48,570 nt of DNA from Magnetospirillum sp. Lineage in GTDB: Bacteria; Pseudomonadota; Alphaproteobacteria; Rhodospirillales; Magnetospirillaceae. Shown piece after piece: positions 17,207 through 24,748 of this stretch; the stretch's first letter is position 1; each line of letters opens with the position of its first letter. The translations under genes were made by a program, and so were the position numbers. Where the stretch lies: the NCBI GenBank assembly GCA_016212565.1, contig JACRFY010000144.1:1-48570 (forward strand), read 5' to 3'. A model generated the notes under the pieces. It saw only the letters and a program-made list of their open reading frames with translations, made no database searches and was not told where the DNA came from.

Positions 17207-18462
17207 GGGCTCACCTTGCCGGTCAATGCGCCGCCGCGATAGAGGCCATGTTCGAAGATCGTCCGAAACGCCTCGTCGCCGAGCAGGGTGCGCGGGTCGG
17301 GCAGCTCGGCGCCGCGCGGCGCCCCCAGCCGCTCGGCCACCGCGTGTGCCGCCACCGCATGGCCGAGCGGATTCCAATGACCGTCGCAGCGGAACGAGAA
17401 GGCCGGCCTCGTCAGCGCATAGCGGTCGCGATAGCTGCGGAACGCGGGGGTGAGGTCGAGGAAGTCGAGGCCCTGCGCGGCGGCGATCGCCGCCAGCCGC
17501 CGCATCGGCCGTTCCGGATCGAAGCCGTCGGGAATGGCGGTGCCGCCGGCACGGGCCAGCTCGGTGAGGCCGGTGGGGCTGGTGACGAAATGCTCGGGGA
17601 TGCCGACCACCAGCAATTGGGCGCCATCGGCGGCGGTGGCCTGCTTGAGTTCGGCCAGGGCGCCGGCGGTGGCGGCCCACGCCTGCTGCCAGTCCGCCGT
17701 CTCGGGCATGTAGAGGCCGAGATGGGGGGCGAGGCGGCCCTCGGATTGCGCCAGCACGCCGACGACCAGCAGCTTCAGGTCGTGGAGGGCCTGGTAGAGG
17801 ACGAGATGACGCCGCGCCCAATCCTTGACATCGATCGCCGTCGGGGCGGTTACGGCCGGTGGCGCCGGGGATGGCGATGGCGCTGCAACCGCAACGACCC
17901 CCGCCGCGTCGCCCGTCCGGGCGCAGCGCCCGGCCTTGCGCTTGGTCAGGTCGCAGGAATTGCCGGAAATATCGTTGCCGAGATAGAGGGCCAGCACCAC
18001 GTGGCGCGGGTGAAGCGGGGCCACCCAGCGGCGATAGGCTTCCAACTCGTCGAGAGTCGAAAAGCCGCTGACGCCGACATTCCACACCGGGCGCCCCAGG
18101 CGCCGGGCCAGGTGGTCGGCCATGGTCTCGCCCTCGCCCACCTGCAGGGCCTCGACGAACGAATCGCCCAAGATGGCGATCCCATTGGTACCGGTCGACC
18201 ACTCGGATCCGCGCAGACCGGATTTGTTGACGGCAATTGGCGTGATGTCGAAACAGGGGCGCTGGAAGCGCCCCGCCGGCTCGGGCTGCAGGCGGTAGAG
18301 TCCGCCTTCGACAGCGGCGTAGCGGATGGTGGTGCCGTCTGCGGCGTAGTAGCCGTAGGACTCCTGCCAGCTATTTGGGAACAGACGGAGAGCTGCCTCT
18401 AGGATCGCCAGAACCAGGAGGCATGTAATCAGCAGCAGGCTAATGTCGGCAAACCGATTCAA
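17203..18462 (-). CDS. Membrane-anchored SGNH/GDSL-like protein
   Basis: A 419-residue protein with one N-terminal hydrophobic segment (about 5-25), then an SGNH hydrolase-like domain on the periplasmic side. Block I GDSF is at 99-102, an oxyanion Gly appears in NVGVSGFS, an Asn in LGNDISGN, and DGHWNPLGH at 360-368 supplies the catalytic Asp-His pair. Such proteins (AlgJ/AlgX-like) add or remove acyl groups on exported polysaccharides. A Pro/Ala-rich linker near 190-210 separates two halves. The start is a TTG at 18462: a TAA lies in the same frame just upstream and no ATG is closer. It is the first gene of the nine-gene operon, so the promoter should lie in 18463-18610. Confidence 0.82.
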   Translation of the reverse strand: MNRFADISLLLITCLLVLAILEAALRLFPNSWQESYGYYAADGTTIRYAAVEGGLYRLQPEPAGRFQRPCFDITPIAVNKSGLRGSEWSTGTNGIAILGDSFVEALQVGEGETMADHLARRLGRPVWNVGVSGFSTLDELEAYRRWVAPLHPRHVVLALYLGNDISGNSCDLTKRKAGRCARTGDAAGVVAVAAPSPSPAPPAVTAPTAIDVKDWARRHLVLYQALHDLKLLVVGVLAQSEGRLAPHLGLYMPETADWQQAWAATAGALAELKQATAADGAQLLVVGIPEHFVTSPTGLTELARAGGTAIPDGFDPERPMRRLAAIAAAQGLDFLDLTPAFRSYRDRYALTRPAFSFRCDGHWNPLGHAVAAHAVAERLGAPRGAELPDPRTLLGDEAFRTIFEHGLYRGGALTGKVSP

Positions 18463-18610
18463 TGTGGGGCCATCCCTTTACGGCCAAAGCCGCACAGCCT
18501 GCTCCATCCCGCCGCACTCACCCGAATTGCTCCCCATCGCCAGACGACTGTCAGCGCCGTAAAATCAACACTTATATCAGCCGTTTCGGTTTGCCCAGCC
18601 GAATCGGCGG
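18463..18610. promoter_or_regulatory. Divergent promoter region between the nine-gene operon and the radical SAM gene
   Basis: 148 bases without a gene, between two genes transcribed away from each other. Both operons must have promoters here. I see no clear -35/-10 pair on either strand. On the minus strand a four-codon leader frame, ATG GCC CCA CAT TGA (18473-18459), overlaps the TTG start of the SGNH gene in a different frame and could couple its translation. Confidence 0.45.
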
Positions 18611-19843
18611 ATGACGTCGTGGCGTGCGCATCCGCCCGATTCGCCGAACGCAGCCCAACAAAGTCTTGCCGGATGGTTGGCTTCTACGGCAGCATCGGGC
18701 AATTCTCATTCCAATACGACTGGATCCACCGTGTCGGTTTACGCTGCCGTTTTGCGCGCGCTTCTGCTCCCGACAATTGCCACACTCGATGTGGCAATCC
18801 GCATGGCCAAGCAACTGCGGATGCCCGGCATGCGACGCTTATTCACTGGCCTGGCCCACGAGCTGAAGTCGATTTCCGCTGCGGATGGTATGTGGGGATG
18901 GATTGCCGGCGAAGTGCGGCCGGCCCACGTCGCCGACGTGCCGGATCGGGTCGACCGCGAGACCCTTTTTCGTCATTCGGTAAAGATGGTCGAGTTCGAG
19001 CCTCATGCGTTTTGCAACCGGACGTGTTCGTTTTGTCCCAATGCCGTGCATGATCGCCGCGGCGTCAAGGGCGAGCTGGACCTCGATCTCTATACCCGCC
19101 AATTGCAGGCGTTGGCGGCCATCGGCTACCGCGAGGCCATCCGTTTCGCTCTATTTTCCGAGCCCCTGGCCAATCCCCGCACCGTCGAGTTTGTGCGTCT
19201 CGCGCGGGCGATGCTGCCGACCTCGGTCATCGAGATCGTCAGCAACGGCGACTACCTGACGGCGGAGATGCTGGACAGCTTGGCCACGGCCGGCCTCAGT
19301 CGGCTGTGGATCAGCATCTATCCTGCCTCGGGCGCATGGACACTGGCCGCGATCGAACAGCGGGTCGGACAACTGGCCGGTCGGCTGGCCATTGTGCCGA
19401 TGCGGGTGGCGAGCGGTGACGACCATGTCGCGAGTTGGAGATTCCCGCATGCCTCGGTCGCCGTCGTCGCCACGGCCAAGAACCTCGAGACGACCGGCAT
19501 CGACCGGGGCGGCAACGTGCCCCACCTGACCGACCGCGCCTTCGTGCGTCACGACCCCTGCCCATTCGTGTTTCGCAATGTCAGCGTTTACTTCGATGGC
19601 ACCGTGATGCCGTGCTGCGATCTCAGGGCCGACGTGCCGGGCAATGAGCCCTTCGCTTGGGGCCGATTGGGCCGGGACGGGGATCTTATCGACGTCTACG
19701 CGTCATCGGTGGCAGCGGGGTGGCGGCGTTCGTTGGCTGAGGTCGGCGCCAAGGGACCGCCTTGTCGTAGCTGCAAGCACAACATCCTGGGCAGCAGCTT
19801 GGGACGGCGTTTCCTGAGCGCGCGACTTGACAGCCGGCGTTGA
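18611..19843 (+). CDS. Radical SAM/SPASM protein
   Basis: A protein of up to 410 residues. The radical SAM cluster motif CNRTCSFC (C135, C139, C142) binds the [4Fe-4S] cluster used to cleave S-adenosylmethionine. C-terminal cysteines in CPFVF, MPCCD and CRSCKHN suggest auxiliary iron-sulfur clusters of the SPASM/twitch type. Many SPASM proteins act on peptides, but members also sit in glycan clusters with no peptide partner. The first 40 residues are low-complexity and a GTG at 18731 is an equally plausible start. It is divergent from the nine-gene operon and convergent with the SGNH gene ending at 19918. Function unknown. Confidence 0.8.
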   Translation: MTSWRAHPPDSPNAAQQSLAGWLASTAASGNSHSNTTGSTVSVYAAVLRALLLPTIATLDVAIRMAKQLRMPGMRRLFTGLAHELKSISAADGMWGWIAGEVRPAHVADVPDRVDRETLFRHSVKMVEFEPHAFCNRTCSFCPNAVHDRRGVKGELDLDLYTRQLQALAAIGYREAIRFALFSEPLANPRTVEFVRLARAMLPTSVIEIVSNGDYLTAEMLDSLATAGLSRLWISIYPASGAWTLAAIEQRVGQLAGRLAIVPMRVASGDDHVASWRFPHASVAVVATAKNLETTGIDRGGNVPHLTDRAFVRHDPCPFVFRNVSVYFDGTVMPCCDLRADVPGNEPFAWGRLGRDGDLIDVYASSVAAGWRRSLAEVGAKGPPCRSCKHNILGSSLGRRFLSARLDSRR

Positions 19844-19857
19844 TCGCCAGAACCCGA

Positions 19858-19909
19858 CCCCTGGCGTGCCGATCCCGAAGATGTCGCATCACAAACCGCT
19901 CGCCAGGGG
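19858..19909. terminator. 9-bp inverted repeat between convergent genes
   Basis: CCCCTGGCG (19858-19866) is an exact inverted match to CGCCAGGGG (19901-19909), with a 34-base loop, in the gap between a plus-strand and a minus-strand gene. The position suits a two-way terminator, but the loop is long and no T-run follows, so the call is weak. Confidence 0.3.
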
Positions 19910-19917
19910 AATCTCCC

Positions 19918-21030
19918 TCAGCGATTCCGCTCGGGGTGGAGACGCTCCAGGTCGGCGGCCAGGCGTTCGGCTACGATTCGGTTGGCCCGCCCGGTCGGAT
20001 GGGGATCGCCCGGGATAATCAGGCCTTCGGAGGTGCGGTCGTAAAGTTCCGAGTAGTCGAGCACGGTTACACCGTTGCGCTCCAGCCTGCGAACGACCTG
20101 TTCGCGATGGCCCTCGAACGTGGTTCCCGACGATACGACGACGTAGCAGCCTTTGGAGACGAACCGGCGGGCAAATTCCTTGCATCCCAATGCAAGGATA
20201 TCGGCCATAAGATCGTAATCGACAGGGGTAAGCCCGTCGAGAACCGATTCCGTTCCAAAAAACCGAACGAGTCCAAGGCCATCAAGATTTCTATAAAGAA
20301 AATCAAGAAGGGGACGATCATGGCCGAACGTACCGGCCCGGACCACATCTCCCCCCATACTGCGCCGGTAATAGGGAAAGTTCCGGTTGAATTTTCTCTC
20401 GGAAAATTTGCCGACAACGCGTGATGGATGGGTCATGGTGGCATAGAAGACCGCGATGCCCGCAGGCTCGCGAATGCCGAGGATGGCTCGCTCGTCCTGC
20501 ATCAAGGCCGGAAAATGCTGCGGGCCCCATCCCTGAACCCCGAAATTGTAGGTGCGGCGGCCGGATATCTCCTGAAAGGTTGCCGGGATCGTTTCGTGGT
20601 CTCCGACCCCCTCGCCATAGACGAACGAATCGCCGAAGAACGCCACGAACGATTCCGCCTCGCGCACCGGCCCCGGCGTGCTGCGCCAGCCATGATCATT
20701 GGTATGGTAGACCGTGTCGTAATAAACCATGTCGCCCGCCCGCAGCCGGGCATGGCTTTCGAAGTTGGCGGCATACCGGTAGCCGAGATTGGGATCGTCG
20801 ACGATATAGCCGCTGGCCCGGGTGTTGTTTCCTTCCACCCGGGCACCGGCGGGGCGTTGCGAGCCACCGTAGTCGAGGGGCACGCCGTGGCCGCTCACCA
20901 CGTTGGTGATGGAGATCCCCCGCTTGACCAGAACTTTGCCGACAAACAGGTCGAGGGCCACGAATGCGACGGCGCACAAGGCGACGTTCAAAGCGACCAC
21001 CTTTAGGAACTTTTTCATCGCGCACCGCAT
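19918..21030 (-). CDS. Membrane-anchored SGNH/GDSL-like protein
   Basis: A 370-residue protein with an N-terminal membrane anchor (about 8-30) and an SGNH domain facing outwards: block I FFGDSF at 131-136, NFGVQGWGPQ as block II, and GDPHPTG near the end (341-347) with the catalytic Asp and His. It belongs with the MBOAT gene that precedes it. The ATG at 21030 was preferred because AGGA lies 7 bases upstream; an ATG at 21057 overlapping the MBOAT stop (TGATG) would add 9 residues, and one at 21018 would remove 4. In this family the SGNH protein accepts or transfers acyl groups on the periplasmic side after MBOAT brings them across. Confidence 0.82.
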   Translation of the reverse strand: MRCAMKKFLKVVALNVALCAVAFVALDLFVGKVLVKRGISITNVVSGHGVPLDYGGSQRPAGARVEGNNTRASGYIVDDPNLGYRYAANFESHARLRAGDMVYYDTVYHTNDHGWRSTPGPVREAESFVAFFGDSFVYGEGVGDHETIPATFQEISGRRTYNFGVQGWGPQHFPALMQDERAILGIREPAGIAVFYATMTHPSRVVGKFSERKFNRNFPYYRRSMGGDVVRAGTFGHDRPLLDFLYRNLDGLGLVRFFGTESVLDGLTPVDYDLMADILALGCKEFARRFVSKGCYVVVSSGTTFEGHREQVVRRLERNGVTVLDYSELYDRTSEGLIIPGDPHPTGRANRIVAERLAADLERLHPERNR

Positions 21031-21056
21031 GAAGCTATCCTGCGCCACCGCAGGCA

Positions 21057-22415
21057 TCAAAAGTCGAAGTAGATGAAAGCGCTCGGGTTGTCAGCCACCA
21101 ATGCGGCGCAAATCAATGCCAGCATGACCGATAGTGGAACCACCACTGCGGCCGGCAAACGTTCGGCAACGGTCTTGATGGTGGCGATGGTGTCGAAGCG
21201 ATGCAGTCCGAACACCGCCGCCATCAGCGTGAGGACGAAGGCGTAGCCCGACAAGGCACCGAAATCCACCGGCGCCCCCAGCCCGGAAAGGATTTCCATC
21301 GCCCGGCCAAAGCTTGGGGCGCGGAATAGCACCCATCCCACCGCCACCAGATGAAACGTGAGCACCACGGCAACCGGGCGAGGTACGACAATCGGTCGCC
21401 CTGCCAGTCGTACGGCCAGATGTTCGATGACCAGGAGCAAACCGTGATACAGGCCCCAGGCCACGAAGGTCCAAGCCGCACCGTGCCACAGCCCCCCCAG
21501 CAACATGGTAATGAGGATGACCGCCACCATGCGGGTACTGCCGTGACGGCTTCCTCCCAACGGAACGTAGAGATAATCCCGAAGCCAGCGCGAGAGGGTC
21601 ATGTGCCAGCGCCGCCAGAACTCGCGGAGCGAGGTGGCGAGATAAGGACGGTCGAAGTTTGGCGGAAGGGTGACGCCAATCACGATGGCCAGCGCCAAGG
21701 CCATGTCGGTGTAGCCTGAGAAGTCGCAATAGATTTGAACCGCAAATCCGTAGAAGGCCAACACGGCCTGTGCCCAGGTTATCGGGCCGGTGGCGTGATA
21801 AATGCTTTCGACCAGCGGCGCGATTTGATCGGCGACGCCGACTTTCTTGACCGCTCCGATGGCGAACAGCAGCAGGCCAAGCCGGAAAGCGGCGCGGTCG
21901 AAGCGGACCGAGGTCATCTGATGCATGATCTCGTGCGCACGCACCACCGGTCCGGCAATAAGGTGGGGAAAGAACGAGAAGAACAGGGCCGTGGTCAGAA
22001 GCCCCTTCTCCGCCGTGACGCGGCCGGATCGGCAATCGGCGATATAGGCGATGGCCGTGAAGGAGATGAAGGATATCCCTAGCGGCAGCGCCCACTTGGG
22101 CGGCGCCGCCACCGGGTAGCCGATGGCGCCCAGATTGGCAAGGATGAAGCCGGTGTACTTGAATACCGCCAGTGGCAGCAGACCGGCCAACATGGCGGCG
22201 ACGAACAACGGAGTCGACTCCAGCCGTCGGTGCGCCAGGACATGGGCAAACACCGTCAGTCCCGCCAGAACCACCACATAGGGCGGATACCACCATGCAT
22301 AGAAGATGTAGGAGGCGACGGTGACATAAAGCACCCGACCCGACCCGCGCACCAAGGCCAGCCCGGTAAGGAAGAGTGTGAAGAAGATCAGAAAAGTAGG
22401 GGAGTGGAATAGCAT
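21057..22415 (-). CDS. MBOAT family O-acyltransferase (AlgI-like)
   Basis: A 452-residue integral membrane protein of the membrane-bound O-acyltransferase family, similar in layout to alginate acetylase AlgI. The conserved RRWHMTLSRWLRDYLYVPLGG motif (His271) and the WHGAAWTF motif with the catalytic His311 are present. It moves an acyl (usually acetyl) group from cytoplasmic acyl-CoA to the periplasm for polysaccharide O-acetylation. It is flanked by two SGNH proteins and follows the DUF5989-like peptide, so these four genes look like one acylation module. The stop overlaps the possible upstream start of the next gene. Confidence 0.93.
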   Translation of the reverse strand: MLFHSPTFLIFFTLFLTGLALVRGSGRVLYVTVASYIFYAWWYPPYVVVLAGLTVFAHVLAHRRLESTPLFVAAMLAGLLPLAVFKYTGFILANLGAIGYPVAAPPKWALPLGISFISFTAIAYIADCRSGRVTAEKGLLTTALFFSFFPHLIAGPVVRAHEIMHQMTSVRFDRAAFRLGLLLFAIGAVKKVGVADQIAPLVESIYHATGPITWAQAVLAFYGFAVQIYCDFSGYTDMALALAIVIGVTLPPNFDRPYLATSLREFWRRWHMTLSRWLRDYLYVPLGGSRHGSTRMVAVILITMLLGGLWHGAAWTFVAWGLYHGLLLVIEHLAVRLAGRPIVVPRPVAVVLTFHLVAVGWVLFRAPSFGRAMEILSGLGAPVDFGALSGYAFVLTLMAAVFGLHRFDTIATIKTVAERLPAAVVVPLSVMLALICAALVADNPSAFIYFDF

Positions 22416-22437
22416 CGGCTTCTGGACCCTACTTCGC

Positions 22438-23409
22438 TTACCGAGAGTCGCCGCTCAACCGCTTGGCCAAGAGAGTGCCCATCATGCCATGGGCCACGGC
22501 ATTGGGATGCGGATCGCCGGGAATAGCCCACAGCTCCGGGCCCTGGTACGTGCCCAGAACGTCCATGAAGTCGACGAAATCCCAACCGCGCGCGACCGCC
22601 AGATCCCGCATCCGCCGATGGACGAAGGTGAACGGGTAGTTCTGCAACTGATGGATGTCTGGGATCATCGCCAGGACGACGCGAAAGCCGTCCTCTTGGG
22701 CCATGGCATTCAGGCGGTCGAGCGCCGCCACCATTTCCCGATAGCCGCGGCTGTCGGGCTGGTAGGCGCGGTGGTAGTGGTCTTCCAGGCCGGACACGTC
22801 GCTGCGTCCTTGGAAGAAGCGAGCGGCAATATACCACAACGTCACCGCGAGCTGGCTGTGGCGCATCAGCGCATTGTCTTCACTGGGAGGAATGTATTCG
22901 GCGTCGCGGAGAAAATATTGGAGCACCACCATATCCGGCTTGCTGCTTCGCCGCCATGCGGTTTCGAACTGGCGAACGCTGCGGGCAGTGTTGTAGTTGC
23001 CGATGCCACCGTTGAGGACTGTCCAGCTGGGGAGGGCTGCGGCCACACGGGCGCGCATGGTCTCCTCCTCCGGGACGCCCCAGCCAAGGGTGATCGAACT
23101 GCCGAGCATGAGAATCCGCGTCTCGTCCGCCGCTTTTTCGCCGACGGGGGGGCCGCGCATGCCCAGATCGTTGATGACGAAGTCCACCCCCTGAAGGCGG
23201 GCCTTTGCCCCCGGGACGTGGACGTGTCCCAGGGCGGGATCCTCGGCAACTCGCTTCAACTCGTTCGAATAGCGCCACATCTCGATCATGTAGTTGCGCT
23301 GGTCGCTGTTCTTGATCCGCAGCATCACTTCGCCCAATACCGCAGTCGCGGCCAGCGTGATCGCCGAAACGAGGGCGGTAGCGGCAAGTTTCCGAAGGTT
23401 CAAGGACAT
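22438..23409 (-). CDS. SGNH/GDSL-like hydrolase family protein
   Basis: A 323-residue protein with an N-terminal hydrophobic segment (about 8-28) then an SGNH domain: block I reads LGSSITLGWG (102-111), so the nucleophile Ser is in GSSIT rather than the usual GDS; NGGIGNYNTA follows, and GDPHPNAVAH near the end (298 onward) holds the catalytic Asp-His. The ATG at 23409 has GGAGAGG a few bases upstream. It lies between the DUF5989-like peptide and the MBOAT gene. Likely acts on the acyl group delivered by MBOAT; substrate not known. Confidence 0.8.
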   Translation of the reverse strand: MSLNLRKLAATALVSAITLAATAVLGEVMLRIKNSDQRNYMIEMWRYSNELKRVAEDPALGHVHVPGAKARLQGVDFVINDLGMRGPPVGEKAADETRILMLGSSITLGWGVPEEETMRARVAAALPSWTVLNGGIGNYNTARSVRQFETAWRRSSKPDMVVLQYFLRDAEYIPPSEDNALMRHSQLAVTLWYIAARFFQGRSDVSGLEDHYHRAYQPDSRGYREMVAALDRLNAMAQEDGFRVVLAMIPDIHQLQNYPFTFVHRRMRDLAVARGWDFVDFMDVLGTYQGPELWAIPGDPHPNAVAHGMMGTLLAKRLSGDSR

Positions 23410-23444
23410 GACCTCTCCGAGGGAGGCAACCGGCAATCGGGCGA

Positions 23445-23594
23445 TCAGAACAGTGCGTAGATAAATGGCATGACTGCCGAGCCGGAACTCAAAACAAACA
23501 ATCCCCCAAGAACCAAGCACATGAAAATCAGTGGGCCGAGAAGATATTTCTTCCGGTGAACAATGAAAGTGATGAGCTCGCGAATTATGGACAT
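23445..23594 (-). CDS. DUF5989-like 49-residue membrane peptide
   Basis: A 49-residue protein read directly from the minus strand: a short charged N terminus (MSIIRELI, then HRKKY), one hydrophobic segment of about 22 residues, and a conserved-looking SGSAVMPFIYALF C terminus. This is the pattern of the DUF5989 family, tiny proteins found beside MBOAT/SGNH genes in polysaccharide clusters. The frame runs from ATG at 23594 to TGA at 23445. The Shine-Dalgarno upstream is weak. It precedes the SGNH gene by 35 bases and probably belongs to the same transcript; its role may be to scaffold the acyltransferase, which is inference. Confidence 0.75.
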   Translation of the reverse strand: MSIIRELITFIVHRKKYLLGPLIFMCLVLGGLFVLSSGSAVMPFIYALF

Positions 23595-23902
23595 GGAGAC
23601 ATACTGCTTCCGCCAGGGGGCTGGCAGGAAGGTAGCCTAACCGGAATGTTGAAGCAACCCCCCGCTCGACAGCGAGCGGAGAGGGTCTTCGCGACCCGCG
23701 ACGCCAAGGGTGCAAAAACGTTGAAGCGAGCCAACGCGGCAAGTAGGTTGGCGAGGGACGGAGGAGCGCGGACGATGAAGAGCATGGCGGGGACCCGACA
23801 TTGGTCGGCGCAACGTACGGGCGTGGCGCCGTGCGGTACGCTGGCGACGGCTTGGGTTGCGCCGAGACCGTTGGGGGATGCGGGGAGCCCCGACCGACGG
23901 TC
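23595..23902. promoter_or_regulatory. Structured divergent intergenic region
   Basis: 308 bases between a minus-strand operon and a plus-strand operon, so it must hold promoters both ways. Three hairpins lie close together: CCGCTCG/CGAGCGG (23662-23679), GGGTC/GACCC (23683-23697) and GCCAAC/GTTGGC (23730-23752). No gene is convincing. The region also has a GGTAG but not the full ops/JUMPstart sequence. What the hairpins do is unknown. Confidence 0.5.
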
Positions 23903-24748
23903 ATGACCCTGCCCACCATCTCCCTGGTCACCGCCTGTCTCAACCAGGCACCGTTCATTCGCCAGACTGTCGAATCGGTTCTGGGACAAGGCTACCCGGC
24001 ATTGGAATACCTGGTGCAGGACGGTGGGTCGAGCGACGGTACGCGGGAGATCCTCGCCGATTATGGCGACCGCTTGACCCTGGTCGGCGAACCGGATCGC
24101 GGCCTCTACGACGCCCTCAACCGCGGTTTCGCCCGCAGCTCCGGCGAGGTGATGGGCTATCTTAACGGCGACGACATCCATTTGCCGTGGACGCTGTCGG
24201 TGGTCGGTGAAATCTTTTCTTCATTTCCCGAGGTCGAATGGGTTTCCACGCTCCATCCGCTGGCCATGGACGAGCGGGGGCGGGTGGTACGCTGCCGGAC
24301 CCGTCGCGAGGCGTTTTCGGTGGCGGACTTCCTTCGCGGCGGCACGTTGCCGGCGCCGCAGCGGCCGGGGGTGATGTGGATCCAGCAAGAATCGACCTTC
24401 TGGCGCCGTTCGCTGTGGGAGCGAGCCGGTTGCCGCTTCGACGATACCCTTCGGGCCGCGGGTGACTTCGAATTGTGGGGCCGATTCTTCAGCCTGGCAT
24501 CGCTGGTGGGCGTCGACACGCCGCTGGCCGCCTTTCGCCGTCGCCCGGGGCAGTTGAGCAGCGCCGGTGGCTACGAGGGCGAGGCGGCGGCGGTGCTCGC
24601 CCGGCTGGGCGGTCGGCCCCGCGGGCCGGTGGCCGGACTGGTGCGGCTGGCGATGCGGCGGCTGCGCCCACGGGCCGAAGGACCCGTGTGTCGCTGGGAT
24701 TGGGGAAAAGGGCGCTGGCGCCTTGACGGCGGGGAGGCGGGACGATGA
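23903..24748 (+). CDS. GT2 family glycosyltransferase
   Basis: A 281-residue GT2 enzyme of the WcaA type. Residues 1-35 contain the ISLVTACLNQAPFIRQTVES opening, VQDGGSSDGT is the nucleotide-binding region, and NGDDIHLPW is the DXD-like metal site. AAGDFELWGRFF later in the protein contributes the acidic acceptor residue. The ATG at 23903 starts the conserved region; an upstream in-frame ATG at 23801 adds 34 non-conserved residues. Its stop overlaps the next ATG by 4 bases (ATGA, 24745-24748). Donor unknown. Confidence 0.88.
   Translation: MTLPTISLVTACLNQAPFIRQTVESVLGQGYPALEYLVQDGGSSDGTREILADYGDRLTLVGEPDRGLYDALNRGFARSSGEVMGYLNGDDIHLPWTLSVVGEIFSSFPEVEWVSTLHPLAMDERGRVVRCRTRREAFSVADFLRGGTLPAPQRPGVMWIQQESTFWRRSLWERAGCRFDDTLRAAGDFELWGRFFSLASLVGVDTPLAAFRRRPGQLSSAGGYEGEAAAVLARLGGRPRGPVAGLVRLAMRRLRPRAEGPVCRWDWGKGRWRLDGGEAGR

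Noticed and set aside
23595-23902. JUMPstart/ops element for RfaH control
   Set aside because: Only a GGTAG fragment is present; the full GGCGGTAG core is absent.
23556-23906. 116-codon plus-strand frame in the divergent region
   Set aside because: Runs through hairpins, has no motif, and is antisense to the DUF5989-like gene at its start.
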